Assembly (NCBI GenBank): GCA_002499445.1
Contig: DALS01000045.1
Span: 1 to 34,339 of the forward strand
Reading direction: 5' to 3'
Length of the DNA stretch: 34,339 nucleotides
DNA from: Methanosarcina sp. UBA293
GTDB lineage: Archaea > Halobacteriota > Methanosarcinia > Methanosarcinales > Methanosarcinaceae
The translations under genes and the position numbers were made by a program. Positions 1-8,583 of the stretch are shown here, one piece after another; the first letter of the stretch is position 1, and every line of letters begins with the position of its first letter. The notes beneath the pieces were generated by a model. That model did no database searches. It was not told where the DNA came from and was given only the letters and a program-made list of their open reading frames with translations.

Positions 1-69
1 ACTAATTAATGAGGGAGCACCTAGATTTTCCGATTAATAATTAATACCACCTCTACAATTATTCCCTTC

Positions 70-3000
70 ATGTCCCCCAAAGCCGGATGGCAGTTCTGGA
101 TAGACCGCGGAGGCACGTTTACTGATATCGTAGCCCGCAGCCCTGATGGAAAACTGATCACGCACAAGCTTCTTTCCGACGATCCATGTCACTATAAAGA
201 TGCAGCCATACACGGGATCAGGCAGGTTCTCGGGCTGCCCGAAAATGCACCCCTGCCCTCTGAATTCATAGAATCCGTGAAAATGGGAACAACAGTCGGC
301 ACAAATGCTCTGCTTGAGCGGAAAGGGGAACGGACTGTTCTTGTTATAAACCGGGGGTTTGGGGATGCTTTGAGAATTGGGTACCAGAACCGCCCTGATA
401 TTTTTGCTCAGAAGATCGAACTTCCGGACCAGCTTTATGAAAAGGTTATCGAGGTGTCCGGAAGGGTGGGAGCTGATGGAAAAGAGCTTGTGCCTCTTGA
501 CCTCGAAAACGCAAAAAAAGCACTTGAAGCAGCTTTCAAAGCCGGGATTCGCTCGGCTGCAATCGTACTTATGCATGCATACAGGTATCCTGAGCATGAA
601 CTTAAACTCGGCAGGCTTGCCAGGGAAATCAGTTTTACACAGGTGTCGCTCTCCCATCAGGCAAGCCCGTTAATTAAACTCGTAAGCAGAGGGAAAACGA
701 CTGTAGTGGATGCATATCTCTCTCCTGTAATCCGCAGATATGTCAATATGATACAGGAATCCCTGCAAGGTGGAAGGGAAGGAAAAGAAAATGAAGATGG
801 GGCAGAAGATGAGACAGAAAAAGATAGCGGGGACGGTGCAGAAAAAGGAAGTGAAGACGGGACAAAAAAAGAAGAGAAAAAAGACGGAATAGAAAACGAA
901 GTTAAAAGAAGTCCTAAGCTTATGTTCATACAGTCCAGCGGAGGACTTACGGATGCAGAAACTTTCCAGGGCAAGGACTGTATCCTGTCCGGACCTGCTG
1001 GGGGAATCGTTGGAGCGGTTACAACTTCGGAAATGGCAGGGGCACAGAAAATCATTACTTTCGATATGGGTGGTACATCTACGGATGTAGCCCAGTACAA
1101 CGGAGAATATGAGCGCAGTCTCGAAACCGAGATTGCAGGAGTGCGCCTGCGTTCGCCTATGATGCGTATTCATACGGTTGCAGCAGGCGGAGGTTCTATA
1201 CTTCATTATGAAGGAGGCAGGTTCAGGGTAGGTCCTGATTCGGCAGGTTCAGATCCCGGGCCAGCATGTTATCGAAAAGGTGGGCCGCTTACGGTTACCG
1301 ACTGCAATGTCATGCTTGGGAAACTGCAGCCTGAATTTTTCCCGGAGATCTTTGGGCCGGATTCAGACCAGCCCCTCGACTTTGAACTTGTGTGCAGGAA
1401 ATTCACAGAACTTGCGGAAACGGTTTCAAGCGAAGGCAAAGGTGAAATCGGTAATCGGACGCCTGAACAGGTAGCCGAGGGTTTCCTTTCGGTTGCGGTT
1501 GAGAATATGGCCAATGCCATCAAGAAAATTTCGGTCCAGAGGGGGTACAATATAAAAGAATATACCCTCTGCTGCTTTGGAGGAGCTGCCGCCCAGCACG
1601 CCTGCAGGGTTGCAGACAGCCTTGGAATAAAAAGCGTTTTCATTCATCCCTATGCAGGCGTGCTCTCAGCATATGGCATGGGACTTGCAGACCAGAGGCT
1701 GATAAAAGAATGCTATATAGGCAGCGAACTCTCAGATACATTAATAGAGAATTTGAAAACGGTATTTTCCCGGCTTGAGGACGAGAGCCGCCTGCTCATG
1801 CACGAACAGGGAGTGCAGGAAAATCAAATTGCTGCACTCTATAAGATGCACATGCGTTATGCAGGCTCGGACACTCAGCTTGTTATCGATTTTGCTGGTA
1901 AGGACATTCTCAGGAAGGGCTTTGAGGAAGCCCACAGGAAGCGTTTTGGGTTTGTAATGGAAGGCAAAGCCATGATTGTTGAAGCCGTTTCCGTAGAAAC
2001 CATAGGAATTAATGAAAGGGTTCTGGACCCTCTGTTGGAAATAGAAGAAAATCCTATCTTATCTCCTGTCGCTGCGGTGAAGATGTACAGCAATGGGGAG
2101 TTTCATGAAACCCCGATTTTTCAGAGGGACGAACTCAAGCCCGGAACCTGTATAAGTGGGCCTGCAGTGCTTATAGAGAAAAACACGACTATTGTCATCG
2201 AACCCGACTGGAAAGGCGCGATTACTGAACACGACCATCTTTTCCTTAAACGGGAAATTCCACTCTCAGCCCTTAGAGCTATAGGAACCGATGTTGATCC
2301 TGTAATGCTTGAGATTTTCAATAACAGATTCATGTCGGTTGCCGAGCAGATGGGTTTTACCCTTCAGAATACAGCGCACTCGGTAAACATAAAGGAGAGA
2401 CTGGATTTCTCCTGTGCCCTTTTTGACAGAGAAGGAAATCTGGTAGCAAATGCCCCTCACATCCCTGTGCACCTGGGCTCAATGGGTGAATGCGTAAAAG
2501 CCCTAATCCAAACGAAATTAAAGGAGATGCATACAGGAGATGTATATTTGATCAACTCCCCATATCATGGAGGAACTCATCTCCCTGATATCACGGTTGT
2601 TACCCCGATGTTCGGAAGTTCAGAGGAAATCCTGTTCTATCTGGCTTCCAGAGGTCATCATGCCGATGTAGGAGGAATCAGTCCTGGCTCCATGCCTCCA
2701 GGCAGCAGGAGCATTGAGGAAGAAGGGGTGCTGAACGAGGGCATGAAAATCGTAAAACAGGGCTGCTTCTGCGAAGAAAAGCTAAAAGCATGGCTGGGCT
2801 CGGGAAAATACCCTGCAAGAAATCCGGACCAGAATCTTGCGGATATCCGCGCCCAGACCGCAGCAAATGAGAAGGGGCTTTTCGAACTGCGCAGAATGGT
2901 CGAAGAGTTCTCCCTTGAAACAGTTGAAGCTTACATGGAACATGTGCAGGATAACGCTGAAGAAGCAGTCAGAAGAGTTATTGACAGGCTTACAGACGGG

Positions 3001-3825
3001 GAATTCACCTATGCACTCGACGATGGGAACGTAATTAGAGTGAAAGTCACAATTGACCGCAAAAACCGGGGTGCCAGAATCGATTTTACAGGTACTTCTC
3101 CGCAGCTCTCAAATAATTTCAATGCCCCTGCTTCGGTTTGCATAGCCGCTGTGCTCTATGCTTTCAGAACGCTTGTAAAAAGCGACATTCCCCTGAACGC
3201 GGGCTGTCTGAGGCCACTTGAGCTTATTATTCCCAAGGGCTCTTTACTCAGGCCCGAGCCGCCTGCTGCTGTTGTTGCAGGTAACGTTGAAACCTCACAA
3301 TACATTGTTGATGCCCTTTTCGGAGCTCTTGGCACGCTTGCGGCTTCCCAGGGTACGATGAATAATTTTACTTTCGGAAGTTCCGATTTCCAGTATTACG
3401 AGACCATTTGCGGAGGTGCAGGAGCAGGTCCTAGATTTTCAGGAACAGATGCCGTGCATACTCACATGACCAACTCCAGGATTACCGACCCTGAAATTCT
3501 TGAAACAAGGTTCCCTGTTTTGCTTGAAGAATTTTCCATCCGTAAAGGAAGCGGCGGAGACGGCAAATTCAGAGGTGGAAATGGGGTTGTCCGAAAGCTC
3601 AGGTTCCTGAAAGATATGAATGCTGCCATTCTCTCAAGTCACAGGAAACTCCCGCCTTTCGGGCTAAATGGAGGAATGCCCGGGAAATGCGGAAAAAACA
3701 TGCTTATCCGCAAGGGCGGCAGTGTTCTTGAAATTGGAGGCCAGGCCGAAGTTGAGCTGAAGTCTGGAGATTTTTTTGTAATCGAAACCCCTGGAGGTGG
3801 AGGGTACGGCAAGAAAGAAGTCTAA
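70..3825 (+). CDS. Fused hydantoinase/5-oxoprolinase (HyuA-HyuB)
   Basis: This 1251-residue protein joins the two subunits of the ATP-dependent oxoprolinase/hydantoinase family, as in eukaryotic-type 5-oxoprolinase. Residues 1-730 are HyuA-like: WIDRGGTFTDIVA near the N-terminus, MGTTVGTNALLERKG, the ATPase-type ITFDMGGTSTDVA, and DPGPACYRKGGPLTVTD. From about residue 735 it is HyuB-like: NTAHSVNIKERLDFSCALFD, NSPYHGGTHLPDITVV, SRGHHADVGG and a terminal GGGGYG. The likely reaction is ATP-driven opening of 5-oxoproline or a related cyclic amide; the exact substrate cannot be read from sequence. Residues about 234-279 are a Glu/Lys/Asp-rich insertion. ATG 70 is the first start after an in-frame TAG at 22-24. 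No Shine-Dalgarno sequence is visible before it, so the mRNA may be leaderless or start further in. Confidence 0.9.
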   Translation: MSPKAGWQFWIDRGGTFTDIVARSPDGKLITHKLLSDDPCHYKDAAIHGIRQVLGLPENAPLPSEFIESVKMGTTVGTNALLERKGERTVLVINRGFGDALRIGYQNRPDIFAQKIELPDQLYEKVIEVSGRVGADGKELVPLDLENAKKALEAAFKAGIRSAAIVLMHAYRYPEHELKLGRLAREISFTQVSLSHQASPLIKLVSRGKTTVVDAYLSPVIRRYVNMIQESLQGGREGKENEDGAEDETEKDSGDGAEKGSEDGTKKEEKKDGIENEVKRSPKLMFIQSSGGLTDAETFQGKDCILSGPAGGIVGAVTTSEMAGAQKIITFDMGGTSTDVAQYNGEYERSLETEIAGVRLRSPMMRIHTVAAGGGSILHYEGGRFRVGPDSAGSDPGPACYRKGGPLTVTDCNVMLGKLQPEFFPEIFGPDSDQPLDFELVCRKFTELAETVSSEGKGEIGNRTPEQVAEGFLSVAVENMANAIKKISVQRGYNIKEYTLCCFGGAAAQHACRVADSLGIKSVFIHPYAGVLSAYGMGLADQRLIKECYIGSELSDTLIENLKTVFSRLEDESRLLMHEQGVQENQIAALYKMHMRYAGSDTQLVIDFAGKDILRKGFEEAHRKRFGFVMEGKAMIVEAVSVETIGINERVLDPLLEIEENPILSPVAAVKMYSNGEFHETPIFQRDELKPGTCISGPAVLIEKNTTIVIEPDWKGAITEHDHLFLKREIPLSALRAIGTDVDPVMLEIFNNRFMSVAEQMGFTLQNTAHSVNIKERLDFSCALFDREGNLVANAPHIPVHLGSMGECVKALIQTKLKEMHTGDVYLINSPYHGGTHLPDITVVTPMFGSSEEILFYLASRGHHADVGGISPGSMPPGSRSIEEEGVLNEGMKIVKQGCFCEEKLKAWLGSGKYPARNPDQNLADIRAQTAANEKGLFELRRMVEEFSLETVEAYMEHVQDNAEEAVRRVIDRLTDGEFTYALDDGNVIRVKVTIDRKNRGARIDFTGTSPQLSNNFNAPASVCIAAVLYAFRTLVKSDIPLNAGCLRPLELIIPKGSLLRPEPPAAVVAGNVETSQYIVDALFGALGTLAASQGTMNNFTFGSSDFQYYETICGGAGAGPRFSGTDAVHTHMTNSRITDPEILETRFPVLLEEFSIRKGSGGDGKFRGGNGVVRKLRFLKDMNAAILSSHRKLPPFGLNGGMPGKCGKNMLIRKGGSVLEIGGQAEVELKSGDFFVIETPGGGGYGKKEV

Positions 3826-3991
3826 AAATATGGAAAAACAAGACAAAACAAAATAGGGTTCCGTTGCAAAAAATCAGAGCATTTTACAAAATCACTAAAA
3901 GCCCCTACGATTGGGGAAATTAACCAATGATATCAGCCAAAAAATAGTACATAAAGGCACCAATTATAACCTTAAGGTACGAGAAGAAAAA

Positions 3992-4007
3992 TTTTGCAAC
4001 GGAACCC
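3992..4007 (-). repeat. Extra internal copy of the IS6 terminal repeat
   Basis: TTTTGCAACGGAACCC at 3992-4007 is the exact reverse complement of GGGTTCCGTTGCAAAA at 3856-3871. The segment 3857-4007 is therefore itself a roughly 150-bp unit bounded by inverted repeats, MITE-like in form. It could be a non-autonomous derivative or the join left by a deletion between two IS copies. Confidence 0.8.
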
Positions 4008-4371
4008 ATTTTGCACTTAACATGAAATCAATTGTATCTCCATTTGAGTCAACTGCTCGGTAAAAATATTTCCATTCACCTTTTACTTTTATGTAAGTCT
4101 CATCAACTCTCCAAGTCTCATCAACTCTCCAAGTCTCATCAACTCTCCAAGAGTTATTAGTTGGTCTTAAATGTCTTCTGATCTTCTTTTCTATTTCAGG
4201 AGAATATTGATGTACCCATCTCATTATCGTACTGTGATCAACTTGAATTCTTCTTTATATCATCACTTCCTTTAAATTTCGATAACTCAATGGATATTTT
4301 AAGTACCATCTGACATTCAATAAAATAATTTCACCTACAAAGTGCTTCCATTTAAAGGAATTAGATAGCAT
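4008..4371 (-). pseudogene. Broken IS6-family transposase
   Basis: Reading the minus strand from ATG at 4371 gives an N-terminal helix-turn-helix-like part (MLSNSFKWKHF, then WYLKYPLSYRNLKEV), an in-frame TAA at about 4258, then VDHSTIMRWVHQYSPEIE and the start of the catalytic domain. WRVDET occurs three times in a row before YIKVKGEWKYFYRAVDSNG. The frame then runs out of transposase at DFMLSAK and reads into an inverted-repeat copy. The first catalytic Asp (in WRVDET) is triplicated, and the second Asp and the Glu of the DDE triad are missing. It cannot make an active transposase, although the ends might still be moved by an intact copy elsewhere. Confidence 0.85.
4095..4148. repeat. 18-bp in-frame triplication in transposase
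   Basis: The unit AAGTCTCATCAACTCTCC occurs three times in perfect tandem (4095-4112, 4113-4130, 4131-4148). On the minus strand it encodes WRVDET three times. The copies are identical, so the expansion looks recent, probably by slippage. Confidence 0.95.
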
Positions 4372-4456
4372 GTCAACACCTTTGATTTTCTTTTTATTTT
4401 AATTATATCCTTAGCAGATATTTTTTGCAACGGAACCTTTGTAACTATAAACTTAG

Positions 4457-4475
4457 CTAGAACCTTCTAGTTTTT
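4457..4475 (+). terminator. Short hairpin followed by T5
   Basis: CTAGAACCTTCTAG (4457-4470) can pair its two halves and is followed by TTTTT at 4471-4475. It is oriented to stop rightward transcription coming through the IS remnant towards the opposing propeller gene. The stem is weak and the two-base loop implies that the end pairs open. Confidence 0.35.
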
Positions 4476-4487
4476 ATACCCCGCCCT

Positions 4488-4507
4488 AAAAAAAGAGGCT
4501 TTCGCCT
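4488..4507 (-). terminator. GNRA-loop hairpin with T-tract after the propeller gene
   Basis: On the minus strand AGGC-GAAA-GCCT forms a four-pair stem closed by a GAAA tetraloop (4496-4507), then C and seven T (4494-4488). It lies directly after the stop codon of the 4513-5496 gene, where a terminator would be expected. Confidence 0.5.
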
Positions 4508-4512
4508 TAATC

Positions 4513-5496
4513 TCAAGCTGAAAGATTATACAAGTATATACAATTATCTGCTGGGTCTTCTGTATCATTGCTTGGGCCAATGTATACAATTTTATCGTCG
4601 TAAATTGTAGGGCTATCTATATAGTATGTAATATAGGTTGTCTCATTAGTTGAGACATTGTACATGTAAATGCCACTCGAACAGTTGTTTCCTGCCCTGT
4701 ATCTTAGCCACACAATTCTATCACCATATACATCTGGACTGGTTGAATTGCCATCAAAAGTGACTTGATGTGTTTCATGCTTGGCAATATCTCGCATGTA
4801 GATATCCCATGATTCGTTTTTTTGTTCTACCCATGCGACAATGTTTCCGTAAATTTTACCTCCCGCTGCTGTACCAGTTCTACTGATGTCGCTTACTCTT
4901 TTTGTGGGTATGTCGTATATGGAAATGTTTGTACTCCATTCTCCTGAATTTACCTGATTTGCCCGTCCCCATACAATCTTATTTTCATAAATAGAAGAAT
5001 AAAATTGAGCATGCTCATAAGGAGTTAGCTGAGTTTCTTCATTGGTGCTGATATTGTATAAATACAAACTGTTATACTCAGCATTTTGGTTATAGGCAGG
5101 CTGACCATCAGCATATTTTGACCTTACATACACAAGATTATCACCGTAGATCGCTGGTGTATTCGCGTTAATGATTTTAACTTCTTTACCAGTGGAAATA
5201 TTACGCACAACTACGTTTTCTTCGTCGCACCATGTAACTTTATCTCCCTGAATAGATGGGCAAGTTCCCGCATGTCCTAGCCAAGTTACGTTTCCGGTAG
5301 TCAAGTTATACATATTCGCTGAGAGACCAAAATTCTCAGCCCATGTAACAATGTCGCCATAGATTGATACACCCGTTATTAGCCTCGAATGCATGATCAT
5401 AGTCTCTTTGCCAGCGTTTGCTATTGATGTAAAGCTTATGAGAAAAATCAAAACAAGTGCCAGATGTATTATTTTGTTCCCCACATTAATTCCCAT
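4513..5496 (-). CDS. Secreted TolB-like beta-propeller surface protein
   Basis: This 327-residue protein has an N-terminal hydrophobic signal sequence (HLALVLIFLISFTSIANA). It then carries about seven copies of a short motif of the form YGDxIVWxxx: YGDIVTWAEN, QGDKVTWCDE, YGDNLVYVRS, YENKIVWGRA, YGNIVAWVEQ, YGDRIVWLRY and YDDKIVYIGP. Such repeats are typical of TolB/WD40-like propellers common in Methanosarcina envelope proteins, and seven would close one propeller. Several N-glycosylation sequons (NIS, NLT, NET) fit an extracellular location. The ligand or role is unknown. ATG 5496 has no clear Shine-Dalgarno sequence. GTG at codon 5, with GGGA eight bases upstream, is an alternative start. 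Confidence 0.8.
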   Translation of the reverse strand: MGINVGNKIIHLALVLIFLISFTSIANAGKETMIMHSRLITGVSIYGDIVTWAENFGLSANMYNLTTGNVTWLGHAGTCPSIQGDKVTWCDEENVVVRNISTGKEVKIINANTPAIYGDNLVYVRSKYADGQPAYNQNAEYNSLYLYNISTNEETQLTPYEHAQFYSSIYENKIVWGRANQVNSGEWSTNISIYDIPTKRVSDISRTGTAAGGKIYGNIVAWVEQKNESWDIYMRDIAKHETHQVTFDGNSTSPDVYGDRIVWLRYRAGNNCSSGIYMYNVSTNETTYITYYIDSPTIYDDKIVYIGPSNDTEDPADNCIYLYNLSA

Positions 5497-5747
5497 AAGG
5501 ATTAATACAGGAAAAATACATAAACATTGTTGCTTCTTATCAACATGGGAAAAAGTTATTAAATCTCAGAATAAGCCTGTAAATCTATGAATAATTTATG
5601 GAAAACGTTCTGAAATTTATTGATTTGAAAACAAAAACAAAAAATAGAAAATGGATGAAGGATTAAATCCTCCTCCCAGAGCTTTAGCCTGTAGCTTATT
5701 CTTAGGACTATTAGGCTGCCTTATTTTCTATATTATTCACTTCTGTT

Positions 5748-7877
5748 TTATTTTTCTTTATTATTTACTTCACTCTTATTTTCTGTTTTATTTGCCTCAG
5801 TCTTGTTTTCCATCTTATTTACTTCAGTTTTATTAATCTCAATCTTATCTTCCGTCTTATTTACTTCAGTTTTATTTATCTCAATCTTATCTTCCGTTTT
5901 GTTTACTTCAGTTTTATTTATCTCAGTCTTATTTACTTCATTCTTATTTTCGGTTTTGTTGACAGGCATTTCATTTATACCTGTTTCGGAACCGATATTA
6001 TTGAAGTCTACTGGAGGCTTGACAGGATGCTTGGGCTCAAAACCGCCTACAAGAGGCAAAAAGTCTGAATACTCGTTGCCTGGGAGTTTATATGCAGTAT
6101 CAGCAATCCCGTCTCCGTCCCCATCGGTTGCAGTCTGGGAGAATCCAGTGCCGTCAGGTTTTGCCCAGAAGTTACCTGCTATGAATGGTCCACCAACGAT
6201 ATTGATACCAGCAGTTTTCGTAATGTTCCAGGCATTTCCTTCGCTTCCGCCTTTAACATCTGAATTAAAAACGTTGTTCAGGTAATTATCAAAGACTTTA
6301 TTGCCATTGCTTGTAGAGGTCATGAAAATGCCTGAGATACTGTTCAAACTGATAATGTTTCTTGAGATAATATTGTTCTGGGAGGTGCTCAGGTGAATCC
6401 CACGGCCGCTGTTGGAAGCCTCATTCCCGGAAATGTTATTACCTGTGCAGTATGACAGCAGAACCGCATATTCTCTGTTATCCAGAATCGTATTGTTCAG
6501 GATATTGTTTCCAACGGACGATATTAGGAAAAAACCTCTGCTGTTATCTGTAGCCGTATTATTGTCGAAGGTATTGATACTCGAATTACTAAGATAAACC
6601 CCATGACCTTCATTCGAGTTCATAATATTATTTATGAAGCTATTGTCAGTGGAGTTTACAAGCACAACACCGTGGTTAACACTTGTACTTGCCGTATTGT
6701 TGAATAACTCATTACCCTGCGAGCGCGTGATATAAATTCCATACCTGTTGTTTAAGGCTGTGTTATTTGACACAAGGTTATAACCTGAATCCCGTAGGCT
6801 AATTCCCCTTCCACCTTCCTTGATGCTGTTGTTAAGAACAACTGTATTATTAGATAACTCCAGATCTATTCCAAGACTGTTATTTAACAGCTGATTCTCA
6901 TTAATAGTACAATTAACAGAGTTCAGTAAAGAAATTCCTGAAGAATTGCCATTCGCGACCTCATTTCTTGAGACATTGCTGTCCATTCCTGATGCAATCC
7001 TGATGCCGTACTCATTGTTCAGAACTAGATTATCCAGAATTGTGCTTTCACCCGATCTTAATAGGAATATACCTCGGGTGTTATTGACAGCTGTATTGTT
7101 TGTAATGCTGTTGTTACCAGAATCTACAAAGCAGATGCCATAAATCAGGTTTGAATCTGCGGTGTTTCCGGTTAGGTTACTGCTATTTGAATTCACTATA
7201 TAGATGCCATAGCCGTTGTTTGAACTTGCAGTATTGTTTTCCAGCCTGTTATTATTGCAGCTTTCCAGGACAATACCATGGTTGGAGTTTAAATCTGCCG
7301 AATTCTCAGAAAGCTCATTGCCTTCGGCCGCTGTGAGATAAATCCCAAATTTCTGACCTGCCACGTCATTGTTTACTATTGTGTTATAGTGTGACCTCTC
7401 GACATTAATTGCTCTTTTGCCATGTGCCACAGTATTGTTGCGAACCTCGTTATACATTGAATTCTTTATATATATTCCAAGAGCATTGTCAATGAATTCG
7501 TTATTGTATACAGTACAATTAAGGGACCCAGATAGGAAGATTCCTGCCTTATCAATTCCGGCTCCCTTAATACTTAGTCCCGTAATTGTAACGTTATCCG
7601 CATCTATGAAGAATACATCTGAAGCATTATCATTGGCTGTAATTAGGGCATCTTTAGGGTTCCCTGACTCTGTCCTTATTACGAGATTGTCCTTTGTTAT
7701 TACGATATTCTCGGTATAACTTCCAGAACTTATGATAATTATATCTCCAGAACTTGCATTATTTACTACAGACTGAATTGATTCTCCCGGCTGGACCGTA
7801 AGATTAGCTGCAGTACCAACACTCGAACTAAAAGTAAAAACAAAAAAAGCTATCGCTAAAATAACAAACCTGTTTAT
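5748..7877 (-). CDS. Secreted PbH1/NosD-like beta-helix protein, likely ATA start
   Basis: The open frame reaches back to 7877 although its first ATG is at 7457. The upstream codons encode a signal sequence (ILAIAFFVFTFSSSVGTAA) followed by the usual PbH1-protein opening NLTVQPGESIQSVVNNASSG, so 7457 cannot be the true N-terminus. The frame is closed upstream by TAG at 7880-7878. The next codon is ATA, placed six bases after a strong GGGGG Shine-Dalgarno sequence (7888-7884). From ATA the protein is 709 residues. About 20 parallel beta-helix repeats of the type GIYLxxSxxNxLxxNTA follow, then a DGDGDGIADTAY segment, then an NKTEVNKTED-rich tail. It is probably a cell-surface or secreted protein; any polysaccharide substrate is unknown. 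No C-terminal anchor is visible. Confidence 0.8.
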   Translation of the reverse strand: MNRFVILAIAFFVFTFSSSVGTAANLTVQPGESIQSVVNNASSGDIIIISSGSYTENIVITKDNLVIRTESGNPKDALITANDNASDVFFIDADNVTITGLSIKGAGIDKAGIFLSGSLNCTVYNNEFIDNALGIYIKNSMYNEVRNNTVAHGKRAINVERSHYNTIVNNDVAGQKFGIYLTAAEGNELSENSADLNSNHGIVLESCNNNRLENNTASSNNGYGIYIVNSNSSNLTGNTADSNLIYGICFVDSGNNSITNNTAVNNTRGIFLLRSGESTILDNLVLNNEYGIRIASGMDSNVSRNEVANGNSSGISLLNSVNCTINENQLLNNSLGIDLELSNNTVVLNNSIKEGGRGISLRDSGYNLVSNNTALNNRYGIYITRSQGNELFNNTASTSVNHGVVLVNSTDNSFINNIMNSNEGHGVYLSNSSINTFDNNTATDNSRGFFLISSVGNNILNNTILDNREYAVLLSYCTGNNISGNEASNSGRGIHLSTSQNNIISRNIISLNSISGIFMTSTSNGNKVFDNYLNNVFNSDVKGGSEGNAWNITKTAGINIVGGPFIAGNFWAKPDGTGFSQTATDGDGDGIADTAYKLPGNEYSDFLPLVGGFEPKHPVKPPVDFNNIGSETGINEMPVNKTENKNEVNKTEINKTEVNKTEDKIEINKTEVNKTEDKIEINKTEVNKMENKTEANKTENKSEVNNKEK
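5814..5930 (-). repeat. 42-bp tandem repeat encoding the NKTE-rich tail
   Basis: Two near-identical 42-bp units lie at 5814-5855 and 5856-5897, with a partial third copy after them. On the minus strand each unit encodes a 14-residue block of the type NKTEVNKTEDKIEI near the C-terminus of the beta-helix protein. NKT is an N-glycosylation sequon, so the tail could be a glycosylated, charged stalk. Confidence 0.85.
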
Positions 7878-8583
7878 CTAAATCCCCCACACTTTATTTA
7901 AATTAATGATTAATTTTCTATTAATAAATTAGATTTTAAACATTAAATAATATAAATTTATTGGATTAGAATAATATCAAAATAAAGAGATAAATATACG
8001 GCAAAAGAAATATCAATAGCCAGCTTAAAGAAATAAACCAGGTTGCTTTTCTTTTCTTATGTTCCAGACATACTTTCGTCTTATTATAATAGATTACCTG
8101 TCTCTGAATAGAAAATGATCTCAGGTGCTAAAAGAACTAGGTGCTAAAAGAACTATTCAGGCCCAATAAACCAACGTCACCTACACATGCAGAAAATGTA
8201 TCTCAGGGACACTCTTAATAAAAGACATTGGGAAAAAGACTTTGCAAATGAACAGGATAACTGGCATGTATGGAATAACTAGAAAAGTTTACAATAAATA
8301 ACGAGAAAAGCTCACAAATATCTGTTTACGTTTTCTATCAATGAACTTTCTTTTTTCTTCAAACTGTTTTTACTGAGATCCAAGCTCAAGTTTCTATTAC
8401 TGTATGAAATTTCCGACAGCAGTCGGATTTATTAACAAAACAAGTGAAAATAAGTTCAGGTTTATTTTTCAGAATATATATTTCAAAAACTTTTTATTAC
8501 CTCAGATAATTGTTATATAAATTGATATAAAAACACTAATTGTTTTTCTATCTATATAATTTAAATCAAGGGGAGTTTAGTTC
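7878..8583. other. AT-rich divergent intergenic region
   Basis: About 700 bases separate two divergently transcribed PbH1 genes. I see no convincing gene or RNA here. It contains an AT-rich stretch before the minus-strand gene (7890-7990), a perfect 16-bp tandem duplication (8123-8154), and a TATA-like stretch (GTTATATAAATTGATATAAA, from about 8511) suited to the rightward PbH1 gene. Confidence 0.6.
8123..8154. repeat. 16-bp perfect tandem duplication
   Basis: AGGTGCTAAAAGAACT occurs twice back to back (8123-8138 and 8139-8154) in noncoding DNA between the divergent PbH1 genes. Confidence 0.9.

Larger units (their letters stand above)
3857..4437 (-). mobile_element. Degenerate IS6-family insertion sequence
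   Basis: A 581-bp element is bounded by perfect 18-bp terminal inverted repeats: GGTTCCGTTGCAAAAAAT at 3857-3874 and its reverse complement at 4420-4437. The end sequence and the encoded transposase fragment fit the IS6 (IS26-like) family. The flanking 8-mers (CAAAATAG and TTTGTAAC) do not match, so no target-site duplication is visible. A third copy of the end lies inside at 3992-4007, so the C-terminal part of the transposase has been lost by deletion or by a secondary event between ends. It begins 31 bp after the hyuAB stop codon. Confidence 0.85.

Noticed and set aside
34..657. Minus-strand frame of 207 residues at the left edge
   Set aside because: It lies opposite the conserved HyuA N-terminus and has no family features.
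670..1206. Overlapping minus-strand frames inside hyuAB
   Set aside because: They oppose a clearly conserved gene and are Ser/Phe-rich artefacts of the purine-rich insertion.
5803..6285. Open frame of 160 residues on the plus strand
   Set aside because: It is the complement of the repeat tail of the large PbH1 gene; its Phe/Ser/Leu repeats come from the NKTE repeat.
7878..7892. Pyrrolysine readthrough of TAG from GTG 7892
   Set aside because: The ribosome binding site lies between that GTG and the TAG, so initiation at ATA 7877 explains the layout better.
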